From NCBI RefSeq assembly GCF_017696205.1, contig NZ_JAAORD010000001.1, positions 682,001 to 746,000 on the forward strand: 64,000 bases of DNA, written 5' to 3'. The DNA comes from Prochlorococcus marinus XMU1402. GTDB taxonomy: Bacteria > Cyanobacteriota > Cyanobacteriia > PCC-6307 > Cyanobiaceae. Each line of letters starts with the position of its first letter. Within the stretch, counting starts at the first letter, position 1. Of the stretch, positions 9,121 through 16,956 are shown piece by piece. The position numbers were made by a program, and so were the translations under genes. The notes beneath the pieces were generated by a model. That model saw only the letters and a program-made list of their open reading frames with translations. It did not search any database and was not told where the DNA came from.

Positions 9121-9144
9121 ATACATCAAAATATTTTGATGTAT
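9121..9144. promoter_or_regulatory. ArsR operator: perfect 24-bp palindrome
   Basis: ATACATCAAAAT followed directly by its exact reverse complement. The core ATCAA-N6-TTGAT agrees with known ArsR/SmtB-family operators. It sits in the 91-bp divergent region between gap (start 9098) and arsR (start 9190), so one dimer could repress both directions. Confidence 0.8.
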
Positions 9145-9189
9145 CAATATTTTTTTTAATGAAATCTTTTTTACTTGAGCTATATTTAA

Positions 9190-9531
9190 GTGGATTTAAT
9201 TACTTTAAAATTGTTAAAAGAGAGTAGCAAAGTAAAAAAAGAAAATATATCTAAGTTGATGGTTTCATTTTCTGATCCTTTTAGGCTAGAAATAATTGAC
9301 CTAATGATGGATGGAGAAGTTTGTGTATGCGATATTATGAAATTAACTAATTTATCTCAATCAAGAATTTCATATCACATAAAAATATTGAAGGAGGCTG
9401 GTCTTATCACAGACCGACAAGAAGGTAGATGGGTGTACTACAGCCTAAATAAAGAATCTCTCTTATTGATCAAGGAATGGATATTTTCTTTGACAGATTA
9501 TTCCTCAAATAGAAAACGTTGCTGCGAATAA
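9190..9531 (+). CDS. arsR: ArsR-family metalloregulatory repressor
   Basis: A 113 aa winged-helix repressor. The recognition helix region contains SQSRISYHIKILKEAGLI and the wing is RQEGRWVYYSL. The metalloid-binding pair Cys45-x-Cys47 sits in GEVCVCDI, the classic ArsR alpha-3 site; a further Cys111-Cys112 pair near the C-terminus may add ligands. It should leave the palindrome at 9121-9144 when it binds arsenite, inducing gap-arsJ-chrA. The start is GTG at 9190; no ATG is available until residue 24, inside the domain. Confidence 0.92.
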   Translation: MDLITLKLLKESSKVKKENISKLMVSFSDPFRLEIIDLMMDGEVCVCDIMKLTNLSQSRISYHIKILKEAGLITDRQEGRWVYYSLNKESLLLIKEWIFSLTDYSSNRKRCCE

Positions 9532-9549
9532 ATTATATTTTAGATTTTA

Positions 9550-9756
9550 TTAATTAACTTCTGATTCCCTGTCATAAGTCATTCCTGATTGTTCCATCCA
9601 CTCAGCTTTAGTTTTGCAATTTTGTTTGTGATTAAAGATGTGAAAACCTTCAATAATAATCATTATGGATAGAAGCAAAACAGGAATAAAATATACAGGG
9701 GAAGATATTACTTCTTTATATTTGATTTGAGCAATGAATTCCCTGTAATTAATCAT
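9550..9756 (-). CDS. Small membrane protein, unrecognised
   Basis: A 68 aa protein with one membrane segment (about residues 20-39, VYFIPVLLLSIMIIIEGF) and a hydrophilic C-terminus containing a single Cys. It is convergent with arsR and divergent from pstC. No family recognised. Its location between arsenic and phosphate genes may be coincidental. It is a plausible gene given its composition and clean ATG start. Confidence 0.6.
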   Translation of the reverse strand: MINYREFIAQIKYKEVISSPVYFIPVLLLSIMIIIEGFHIFNHKQNCKTKAEWMEQSGMTYDRESEVN

Positions 9757-9793
9757 CCCCTCAGTTTCTATTTAGTTAATAATATTCACCTAT

Positions 9794-9811
9794 GGTTAAG
9801 TAAAGTTAAAG
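9794..9811 (-). promoter_or_regulatory. Candidate Pho box before pstC, reverse orientation
   Basis: GGTTAAG (9794-9800) and GTTAAAG (9805-9811) at 11-bp pitch. The orientation is like that of the pair at 4413-4430 before pstS. It also lies about 40 nt upstream of the minus-strand 68 aa gene (start 9756), so it could serve that gene. Confidence 0.4.
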
Positions 9812-9870
9812 AGAAAAATTTTTGAAAAAATTAACTTTAAGGATGTTTACTTTTCATGACTTTCTTATAC

Positions 9871-9899
9871 CTTTAACCCCTCTTAAAGTCTTTTACAAC
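9871..9899 (+). promoter_or_regulatory. Candidate Pho box of the pstCAB operon (three tandem repeats)
   Basis: CTTTAAC (9871), CTTAAAG (9882) and TTACAAC (9893), each starting 11 bp after the last. This is the most regular example in the window. TATAGA at 9915-9920 is placed where a -10 element would be if PhoB covered the -35 region; pstC starts at 9936. Confidence 0.6.
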
Positions 9900-9935
9900 A
9901 TTTAGTAGTAGATTTATAGAGATATTCTTTTTTTA

Positions 9936-10883
9936 ATGGAAGAGAAATTAACTCTTTTCAAGAATCGTAAAAGATTCGGTATCGAAAAAAATATAGATAT
10001 TATTTTCAAGAATACTTCTCTAGTCTTGTCTAGTTTCGTAGCAATAATACTTTTAGGAATTATTTTAGTAGTCTTTTTTCAGTCATTTGAATCTTTTTCA
10101 AGGTATGGCTTGAAGTTTTTAGTAACCTCTGAATGGAATCCAGTAAAAGATGAATACGGAGCTTTTACTGCAATATATGGCACATTAGTAACTTCATTTC
10201 TTTCGTTATTAATAACTATTCCTCTAGGAGTTGGTACTGCAATATTTATTACCGAGGACTTTGTACCTAAAGTTTTTAGAGAAATAATAGGTTCTTTTGT
10301 TGAATTATTAGCAGCAATTCCATCAGTTGTATTAGGACTTTGGGCAATATTTGTTATGGAACCTTTTTTTAGAGCCTTTTTTGTCTTTTTACACAATTTC
10401 TTTGGTTGGATACCATTATTCAGTACAGAACCAACAGGCAGGAATTCTTTGTTAGCAATATTGATTTTAGTAGTAATGCTTTTGCCAATAGTGACCTCCA
10501 TTGCAAGGGATTCACTTAATCAGGTACCTAAAAAGCTGAGAAATGCAGCATATGGAATTGGAGCAAGTAGATGGAAAACAATATTTTCAGTGATTTTGCC
10601 GGCAGCATTATCAGGAATTATGGCAGGAGTTCTATTGGCTTTAGGTAGAGCAATGGGTGAAACCATGGCTGTAACAATGATTATTGGAAATTCTAATGCA
10701 TTTAGTTGGTCTCTATTATCTCCTGGATATACCATTTCCTCCATGCTTGCAAACCAGTTTGGTGAAGCTGATGGTAGTCAGGTTTCATCACTTTTTTATG
10801 CGGCTTTTGTACTGATGATCCTTTCTTTGGTGGTCAATATCTTTGCGCAATGGCTAGTTAAGAAATTTAGTCTCAAATATTAG
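9936..10883 (+). CDS. pstC: Phosphate ABC transporter permease PstC
   Basis: A 315 aa permease with a long N-terminal membrane helix (residues about 28-52) and five or more further helices. The cytoplasmic EAA loop that contacts PstB is present (AAYGIGASRWKTIFSVILP), followed by GRAMGETMAVTMIIGN, a segment characteristic of PstC. With PstA it forms the inner-membrane channel for phosphate delivered by PstS. It is the first gene of pstC-pstA-pstB, preceded by a three-repeat Pho-box-like element. Confidence 0.95.
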   Translation: MEEKLTLFKNRKRFGIEKNIDIIFKNTSLVLSSFVAIILLGIILVVFFQSFESFSRYGLKFLVTSEWNPVKDEYGAFTAIYGTLVTSFLSLLITIPLGVGTAIFITEDFVPKVFREIIGSFVELLAAIPSVVLGLWAIFVMEPFFRAFFVFLHNFFGWIPLFSTEPTGRNSLLAILILVVMLLPIVTSIARDSLNQVPKKLRNAAYGIGASRWKTIFSVILPAALSGIMAGVLLALGRAMGETMAVTMIIGNSNAFSWSLLSPGYTISSMLANQFGEADGSQVSSLFYAAFVLMILSLVVNIFAQWLVKKFSLKY

Positions 10884-10889
10884 GTAATT

Positions 10890-11783
10890 ATGAATTCACT
10901 TTATTATCAGAAAAGATTATCAAGAAATATAGGAGATAAATTCTTTACTTCTTTATCAGTAATTTGTGCATTGATAGCAATACTTCCTTTGATTTTTCTA
11001 GTGACTTATATCCTTTACAAAGGTGGATCTCAAATCACACTAGAACTATTTACTTTAGAACCAAATCCTCCTGGAGATGATTTAGATGCAGGAGGTATTA
11101 ACCCTGCATTAATAGGCACATTAATAATAACTACCATTGCTTCAATTATCGCTATACCAGTAGGTGTTGGTGGTGGCATATATTTAGCTGAATACTCTAA
11201 AAGCGGTGCTTTTTCAAGGTTTATCAGATTCGGGGTAAATGTTTTAGCGGGAGTCCCCTCAATAATTGCCGGTGTATTTATTTATGCCTTAATTGTTTCA
11301 ACAAAGATCTTATTTGGAAGTATGTATAGCGGTTTGGCTGGAGGAATGGCGCTTTCAATATTGATGTTGCCTTCTGTGATAAAGACGACTGATGAAGGTT
11401 TAAAGCTTGTTCCTAATGAGTTGAGATATGCTTCTCTTGGAGTTGGAGCAAGTATGTATACAACTATATTGAAAGTTACTTTGCCCTCTGCATTTAGGTC
11501 TATTGCTACTGGCGTTGTACTTGGAATCGCAAGAGCTGCAGGTGAAACAGCACCTTTGATTTTTACGGCTTTATTCTCTTACTACTACATAACAGGCTTT
11601 GGAGACTTGTTTTATGAGATGGGTTCTTTGGCGGTATTAATATACAATTTTGCTTTAGAACCATACGATGCTCAGAATAAATTAGCCTGGGCAGCTTCCT
11701 TTATTCTTGTTTTATCGATACTATCAGTAAATATATTTTCAAGGATATTGGCCGCTTTTACTGAGAAAACCAAGCGAGTATAA
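10890..11783 (+). CDS. pstA: Phosphate ABC transporter permease PstA
   Basis: A 297 aa inner-membrane permease with six predicted membrane segments. The EAA loop (LGVGASMYTTILKVTLPSA) and the following GIARAAGETAPLIFTALFS are typical of PstA. It starts 6 bp after pstC and its stop codon directly precedes the pstB start, so the three genes are one translational unit. Confidence 0.95.
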   Translation: MNSLYYQKRLSRNIGDKFFTSLSVICALIAILPLIFLVTYILYKGGSQITLELFTLEPNPPGDDLDAGGINPALIGTLIITTIASIIAIPVGVGGGIYLAEYSKSGAFSRFIRFGVNVLAGVPSIIAGVFIYALIVSTKILFGSMYSGLAGGMALSILMLPSVIKTTDEGLKLVPNELRYASLGVGASMYTTILKVTLPSAFRSIATGVVLGIARAAGETAPLIFTALFSYYYITGFGDLFYEMGSLAVLIYNFALEPYDAQNKLAWAASFILVLSILSVNIFSRILAAFTEKTKRV

Positions 11784-12593
11784 ATGATTAAAACTAATAA
11801 AAAAACACCAAAGAATATCATTTTATCTCTAGAGAATGTCTCTATTAGTTATGGAACTTTCGAAGCTGTAAGAAATGTATTTTGTAACTTTAAAAAAGGA
11901 AATATAACCTCTCTTATTGGACCTTCAGGTTGTGGTAAATCAACTGTTCTTAGATCATTAAATAGGATGAACGATTTAATTCCTAATTGTTCACTGAAAG
12001 GAACAGTCCTCTTTGATGGAACTAATATTTACGATAAAAGAGTAGATCCAGTTGAAGTAAGAAGAAGAATAGGAATGGTCTTTCAACAACCTAATCCTTT
12101 TCCTAAATCTATCTACGAAAATATTGCATTTGGAGCAAGAATTAATGGTTTTACTGGAAATATGGATGAATTAGTGGAAAGTTCACTTAGAAAAGCAGCT
12201 TTATGGGACGAATGTAAGGATAAATTGAATGATAGTGGTTACTCGTTATCTGGTGGACAACAACAAAGACTATGTATAGCAAGGACCATCGCAATTGAAC
12301 CTGAAATAATTCTCATGGATGAACCATGCTCAGCTTTGGATCCTATTTCTACTTTGAAAATAGAAGAGACAATGCATGAACTTAAGAAGAATTACACAAT
12401 AATTATCGTTACACATAATATGCAGCAGGCTTTAAGAGTTAGTGATATGACTGCATTTTTTAATGCTATTGAATATGAAGATGGTGATGGAGGAAAGGTT
12501 GGTTATCTTGCTGAATTTAATTCGACAAAGAAAATTTTTAACTCTCCAAAAGAAAAAACTACTCAGGAATACATATCTGGTAAATTTGGTTAA
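11784..12593 (+). CDS. pstB: Phosphate ABC transporter ATPase PstB
   Basis: A 269 aa ABC ATPase. Walker A is GPSGCGKST (46-54), the signature is [14 protein letters not shown], Walker B is [13 protein letters not shown], and the switch His lies in [13 protein letters not shown]. The stretch [15 protein letters not shown] is diagnostic of PstB. It powers PstSCA uptake and is the last gene of the operon, starting with no gap after pstA. Confidence 0.96.
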   Translation: MIKTNKKTPKNIILSLENVSISYGTFEAVRNVFCNFKKGNITSLIGPSGCGKSTVLRSLNRMNDLIPNCSLKGTVLFDGTNIYDKRVDPVEVRRRIGMVFQQPNPFPKSIYENIAFGARINGFTGNMDELVESSLRKAALWDECKDKLNDSGYSLSGGQQQRLCIARTIAIEPEIILMDEPCSALDPISTLKIEETMHELKKNYTIIIVTHNMQQALRVSDMTAFFNAIEYEDGDGGKVGYLAEFNSTKKIFNSPKEKTTQEYISGKFG

Positions 12594-12624
12594 TGTTTAA
12601 TTTTTACTTATAAAAGAAAGATTT

Positions 12625-12643
12625 TTACCTTTTAGAAAGGTAA
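12625..12643. repeat. Short stem-loop after pstB
   Basis: TTACCTTT (12625-12632) and AAAGGTAA (12636-12643) form an 8-bp perfect stem with a 3-nt loop, 32 bp after pstB. No T run follows on either strand, so it is not a canonical terminator; it could protect the mRNA 3' end. Confidence 0.4.
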
Positions 12644-12675
12644 GGGGTAGACAAACAGTATAAATACCTATATAG

Positions 12676-12858
12676 TTATTTCGAATTAGCATTTCTACAG
12701 TTGAAAAACTTTCCTTTTCTACCTTTCTTGATTTTTGCAGGGGCTCTAATAACTACTGCAACAATAGGTTTGCCTGTATTTACTTCATAATTTGAAAGTC
12801 TTTCTATTTCAGGTAATCTTATGTTTTCAATAATAAATAAAGAATTAATTGGAAGTCC
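12676..12858 (-). pseudogene. 60-codon open frame without a start codon; possible gene remnant
   Basis: The roughly 390 bp between pstB and the 48 aa gene holds no normal gene. On the minus strand an uninterrupted frame runs from just after a TGA (12859-12861) to TAA at 12676-12678. Its 60 residues look protein-like: an acidic/hydrophobic first half (IRLPEIERLSNYEV), a beta-like stretch (KPIVAVVIRAP) and a very basic end (KIKKGRKGKFFNCR). No ATG, GTG or TTG occurs in frame, so it is either the 3' part of a broken gene or chance. No homologue was recognised. Confidence 0.3.
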
Positions 12859-12986
12859 TCATAAAACCTTCAAAAAAGGAAATTTATTTGACTTTATAAA
12901 AAAAAGAGAGAATATGAACCTGTGTGGGAGTGAAAAATCTGTATTAAAACCATTTTTAAAAGTGGTTAATTTCTAATTTATTTATC

Positions 12987-13133
12987 ATGGATAAAACTAA
13001 AGAACAGTTAGAAAAATTAAGAGAAGTGGCAGAAGCTTCTCTTACAAAAACGGATGAACTTCAAAAAGTTCTTGCTCAAATAGAAGCTTTAATGTCTAGA
13101 GAAGAATCGCAAACACTATCAAAGAAGAAATAA
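12987..13133 (+). CDS. Small helical protein (48 aa), unrecognised
   Basis: ATG at 12987 opens 48 codons ending with TAA at 13131-13133. The product is charged and helical (MDKTKEQLEKLREVAEASL, then TDELQKVLAQIEALMSREE), with heptad-like spacing suggesting a short coiled coil, and a Lys-rich tail. It is too regular for noise, and small coiled-coil proteins are common in these genomes. The function is unknown. A structured stretch and a terminator follow within 45-160 bp. Confidence 0.5.
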   Translation: MDKTKEQLEKLREVAEASLTKTDELQKVLAQIEALMSREESQTLSKKK

Positions 13134-13177
13134 TTATTTAAAAAAAATTTTTAGGTTTTGTACTTTTAATTACACCT

Positions 13178-13290
13178 CTTCAATTCTGTTGAAGTTATTA
13201 ATTGGGTATACAGAACCCGTTCCAAAGTTTTCTGTTAGGTCTCGAGGTCTTACCTTCTTTAAGTAAAAGACCTCTTTAATTTTTTTTTTT
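13178..13290 (+). ncRNA. Candidate small structured RNA or 3' UTR with three hairpins
   Basis: Three successive perfect stems: CTTCAA/TTGAAG (13178-13183, 13189-13194), GGGT/ACCC (13204-13207, 13215-13218), and the terminator stem GAGGTCTT/AAGACCTC (13244-13251, 13267-13274) with a long T tract. There is no open frame here. This is the layout of a short bacterial sRNA, but it could equally be the structured 3' end of the 48 aa gene transcript. No match to a known cyanobacterial sRNA was recognised. Confidence 0.4.
13244..13290 (+). terminator. Strong Rho-independent terminator
   Basis: An 8-bp perfect GC-containing stem (GAGGTCTT / AAGACCTC), a 15-nt loop, then TTTAA and an 11-base T run starting at 13280. 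It ends plus-strand transcription before the convergent gene at 13312-13614. Confidence 0.8.
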
Positions 13291-13311
13291 AATATTTTAT
13301 AGCCTACTTAT

Positions 13312-13614
13312 TTAGTTGATTACTTTATAGATTTCTTTCAAGCAGACATTTACATCAAAAGATTCAGTATTTACAACCTCTATTCCTGTTTTTTCTGTAA
13401 CTTCAACAGTGGCATTGCATTCGTCTTGCTTAAGAGCCATGTAAATTGGCTTTTTATCTTTTATATCTACTCCATTCCTTGATTCAGTATTTTCTTTATA
13501 TTGCTCCATTACGAGCGTAAGGGCCTCTATCTCAACGGAAAAATTCTCATTTGCTTTTGCTTCAAATGGGATTAAAAGAAATGGAAACAAAATCAAGGCT
13601 ATTAATTTTTTCAT
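13312..13614 (-). CDS. Small secreted protein, unrecognised
   Basis: A 100 aa protein with a clear signal peptide (MKKLIALILFPFLLIPFEAKA|NEN) and a mature part of about 78 residues containing two Cys (in DECNAT and VNVCLKE) that could form a disulphide. It is probably periplasmic. No family recognised. It is monocistronic, and the 204 bp between its start and pdeM hold nothing evident. Confidence 0.6.
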   Translation of the reverse strand: MKKLIALILFPFLLIPFEAKANENFSVEIEALTLVMEQYKENTESRNGVDIKDKKPIYMALKQDECNATVEVTEKTGIEVVNTESFDVNVCLKEIYKVIN

Positions 13615-13818
13615 TTCTATAAAAAGTGTTTATTTTTTTTATAACGTGGATTGTCTGCTAAAGGAAGGGGCATTAGCTTTATAAATTTTTAATAATCTAT
13701 TGTTATTTGAGAGATGTATTATTGAATCAATTTATTCGATAAAAAATCTAAATGAGACTGTTAAGTATAAATTGGTATATCTAAATGAAAAAAATAGTTC
13801 ACTTTAGTAGAATTTTTC

Positions 13819-14469
13819 TTAAGATTTAATTTGGATAATTTCTTCTTCAGAAACAACTGCCCATTTTCTAAATGACTTTTTGCAAGGATAACCTCCTGTT
13901 AAGTCTCCAAAAGCAGGTAAATATAAAACATTTTTATTTATATCCATTGCAAAACATCTAAAAGATAATTTATCTCCATTGTTTTTTAAGTAAACTTTTG
14001 GATGATAATGTCCGCAAATATTCAAGGTTTTATTGTTTTCTAAATTAACTGGTTCATGGCTGAAAGTAATATTTTTAGTCTTTTTAATGTCAAAAATTTT
14101 TATATTTTTAATATCACAACCTACATCGTGATTTCCTAGGACTAGTTCAACGTTAGTTTTTAGTAGTTCAGGAAGGTCCTCAACTTTTTTTTGAAGAGAT
14201 TTATCTATTGAATATTTGCTGTGGAATAAATCTCCCAATATTATTAACTTCTCAGGATTATATCTTTTTACTATTTTTTTTATTCTTGCGAAATTATTTT
14301 TATCTGAATTATTAGTAAGTGGTATACCATTTTGCTGAAAATACTCAGCTTTCCCAAGATGAATATCGCATATTAATAATTCTTTTGTTTCTGGTAGAAA
14401 TAAAGCTCTTGAAGGAAGCATCTCTAATAATGTATCTTCCCAACTAAATTTAAAAGAACTTTTTTTCAT
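13819..14469 (-). CDS. pdeM: Ligase-associated metallophosphoesterase, PdeM type
   Basis: A 216 aa calcineurin-like phosphoesterase. The metal-binding motifs appear in order: D35-x-H37 (LLICDIHLG), GD at 79-80 (IILGDLFHSK), GNHD 112-115 and GHYH 153-156. The family belongs to the ligase-associated DNA damage response set and is thought to process DNA ends. It is the last gene of a four-gene operon: its ATG follows the helicase stop with no gap. The biochemical role is inferred from family and operon context. Confidence 0.85.
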   Translation of the reverse strand: MKKSSFKFSWEDTLLEMLPSRALFLPETKELLICDIHLGKAEYFQQNGIPLTNNSDKNNFARIKKIVKRYNPEKLIILGDLFHSKYSIDKSLQKKVEDLPELLKTNVELVLGNHDVGCDIKNIKIFDIKKTKNITFSHEPVNLENNKTLNICGHYHPKVYLKNNGDKLSFRCFAMDINKNVLYLPAFGDLTGGYPCKKSFRKWAVVSEEEIIQIKS

Positions 14470-16956
14470 TTAATCACTATATTTTTTTATAAGTTTTTCT
14501 ACTCTTTTTTCTATTGGTTCATTGCTTAAAGTATTTTTAAGTCTTTCAACTAATAAAGGGAAAGCAAAAGGAGTTGGAGTTTTTATCTCGTTTAATAGAA
14601 TTTTTAAATTTTTTAATCTTTCTAATGATCTAGATATTCTTTTATTTTCTAATTGATATTCTCTAACTTCTTGATGCGATTGTTTAATCAAAAGATGGCC
14701 TTCTTCATATTTAGAAAAGACATCGTAGAAAAGACTAGAACTTATTTGAAGTTGGGAGGAAGTTTTTGTTTTGGTTGGATTATTTTGATTTACTAGTCCA
14801 CTTATCTGGGCAATATTTTTAAATCTACGTTTTGTTAATTCTGAAAAATTAATTGCATTTTCTAGATCTTCTTCTAATTTTTTGTTATCCAAAAAATAAT
14901 CAGCTTCTTTTTTAATTATGGAAAAATCATAATCTTCTGAAGTAGTTAAGCTGAATCCAAAATCATTAGCAGCAATAGTAAATGTAGATTGTTTTAATTT
15001 TGCTAATCTTAAAGCCCATAGAAATGCAATTCCTTCATTTACAAATTTGCCATCAAGTGTAAAAACAAAAAGATTTGATAAATCCTTGGTTTTATATATT
15101 TCTATGAGGAATTCATCTTTCTTTGGAATATTTGAAAGAACTTTTTGTTTCTGGAATATTGGGCGTAATGAATTTAGTTCAGGATTTAAGTAATCATAAT
15201 TTTCTAGTTCGTTGCATATATCTATTTCTTTTCTCAAACTCTCACAAAGTAGATCAGAAATTGCCATTTGACCTCCAACCCATGCAGGAATTAGAGAACT
15301 TTTTTTTGTTGATTTTTTAACGTACAAAATCATATCTCTTATTCTTACAAATTGAAGCATTTTACCGGCAAAGTAAAATGTATCCCCGGGATTTAATTTT
15401 GAAGCAAAATTTTCCTCTAAATTACCCAAAGATCTACCTTTCATATATTTGACATTCACAAATTTGTCACTCGTAATTGTCCCAATATTGAACTTATGCA
15501 TTCTTATTAAAGATTTGTCTTTTACAAAATACTTAAAGTTTTCATTATTAATTTGTGATTCTTCTTTAACTATCTTTTTATATTTTGGGTATGCTTTAAG
15601 ACATTTTCCTCCATATTCTAAAAAGTCAAGACACCAATTCCAATCTTGATCTTTAAAGTTTCTATAACTCCAGCAATTTTTAATTCTTTCTTTCTCAATT
15701 TTCGGATCAAAGCCATTTCCACATGCCAAACTTATTAGATGTTGTAGAAGCACATCATAAGATAATTCAGGAAGTCTAATTTCCTCAGATATACCACTTT
15801 TTATTATTCTTCTCATTGCACTAATCTCTAATAACTCTAAAGAATTAGTAGGCATAAAAATTATTTTCGATTTTCCACCTGGTCTATGAGCACTTCTTCC
15901 CGCTCTTTGGATAAGTCTGGCTAAATTCTTTGCACTACCAATTTGAACTATTTGATCTACAGGTTGGAAGTCAACTCCCAAATCTAAAGAGCTGGTGCAG
16001 ACTACCCATTTTATCAATCCGTCCTTAACCCCTTCTTCAACTCTTTTTCTATCTTCTTTATCCAGGGAACCGTGATGAAGTGCAATTTTGTCTTCCATCT
16101 CTGGGAGAAAAAATTTAAGACATTGATACCATCTTTCAGATTGATTTCTCGTATTGGTGAATAATAAGGTGCTTTTATTTTTATCTAGGATTTTTAATAG
16201 TGAAGAATGACTTCTAATCCCAAGATGCCCACTCCATGGAAAGGTAGTTTCTTCCTCTGGTAAAACACTTATAATTTCTATCTCTTTTTGAATATTTGAA
16301 CTTATAATTTTGGGTTTAATAGCGCTCATCCCAACTATTGCTCTGGCTGCTTCTTCAATATTTCCAATAGTTGCAGACATTGCCCAAATTTGTAAATTTT
16401 TTATATTACCTCTTAGCCAACTTAAAGATAACTCGCACTGGTTTCCTCTTTTACTACCCATCAATTCATGCCATTCATCAATAATTATTGATGACAACTC
16501 CTTGAACAGATTATTAGATTCTTTATTAGAAATTAAAAGAGATAAAGACTCTGGAGTGGTAATAAGAATATTAGGTGGTTTAGCTAGTTGCTTTTTCTTT
16601 TCATATGGGGTTGTATCCCCGTTCCTAATTTCAACAGTGATTTCTTTATTAAAATGCAAAGCTGCTAATTGTATAGAGTTTTTTAGATCTCTACTTAGTG
16701 CTTTTAAAGGGGTTATTAATAATATATTCACACTTTTATTATTTTTGGGATCTTTTATCTTTGATAGAGGTCCCATTAATGCAGCATAAGTTTTGCCGCA
16801 TCCAGTAGGAACTTGTATTATTCCACTCTCTCCATTTAAAAATGCTGCCCAAGATTCGATCTGATAGGGTAGTGGCTCCCATCCATTTGTGGAGAAAAAC
16901 TGTTTAATTTTAGAAATTAAATAATTTTGCTTATTATTTTCCGTAATATTTTTCAT
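14470..16956 (-). CDS. Ligase-associated DEXH helicase (Lhr-like)
   Basis: An 828 aa superfamily 2 helicase. Walker A is TGCGKT (51-56), motif II is DEWH (160-163), motif III is SATIG, motif IV region LLFTNTRNQSE, and motif VI is RLIQRAGRSAHRPGG. The C-terminal half is the Lhr-core extension with a winged-helix/beta-barrel region. In the conserved quartet it works with the DNA ligase, the MBL exonuclease and PdeM in DNA repair. Its ATG overlaps the ligase stop by 4 bp. Confidence 0.88.
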   Translation of the reverse strand: MKNITENNKQNYLISKIKQFFSTNGWEPLPYQIESWAAFLNGESGIIQVPTGCGKTYAALMGPLSKIKDPKNNKSVNILLITPLKALSRDLKNSIQLAALHFNKEITVEIRNGDTTPYEKKKQLAKPPNILITTPESLSLLISNKESNNLFKELSSIIIDEWHELMGSKRGNQCELSLSWLRGNIKNLQIWAMSATIGNIEEAARAIVGMSAIKPKIISSNIQKEIEIISVLPEEETTFPWSGHLGIRSHSSLLKILDKNKSTLLFTNTRNQSERWYQCLKFFLPEMEDKIALHHGSLDKEDRKRVEEGVKDGLIKWVVCTSSLDLGVDFQPVDQIVQIGSAKNLARLIQRAGRSAHRPGGKSKIIFMPTNSLELLEISAMRRIIKSGISEEIRLPELSYDVLLQHLISLACGNGFDPKIEKERIKNCWSYRNFKDQDWNWCLDFLEYGGKCLKAYPKYKKIVKEESQINNENFKYFVKDKSLIRMHKFNIGTITSDKFVNVKYMKGRSLGNLEENFASKLNPGDTFYFAGKMLQFVRIRDMILYVKKSTKKSSLIPAWVGGQMAISDLLCESLRKEIDICNELENYDYLNPELNSLRPIFQKQKVLSNIPKKDEFLIEIYKTKDLSNLFVFTLDGKFVNEGIAFLWALRLAKLKQSTFTIAANDFGFSLTTSEDYDFSIIKKEADYFLDNKKLEEDLENAINFSELTKRRFKNIAQISGLVNQNNPTKTKTSSQLQISSSLFYDVFSKYEEGHLLIKQSHQEVREYQLENKRISRSLERLKNLKILLNEIKTPTPFAFPLLVERLKNTLSNEPIEKRVEKLIKKYSD

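Noticed and set aside
12701-12790. Plus-strand 29-codon hydrophobic ORF (TTG start) resembling a small photosystem subunit
   Set aside because: No known subunit matches, there is no ribosome binding site, and it is the exact antisense of the protein-like minus-strand frame, which explains its hydrophobicity.
16310-16789. 159-codon plus-strand ORF opposite the helicase gene
   Set aside because: Shadow of a conserved helicase reading frame; no start signal or recognisable domain.
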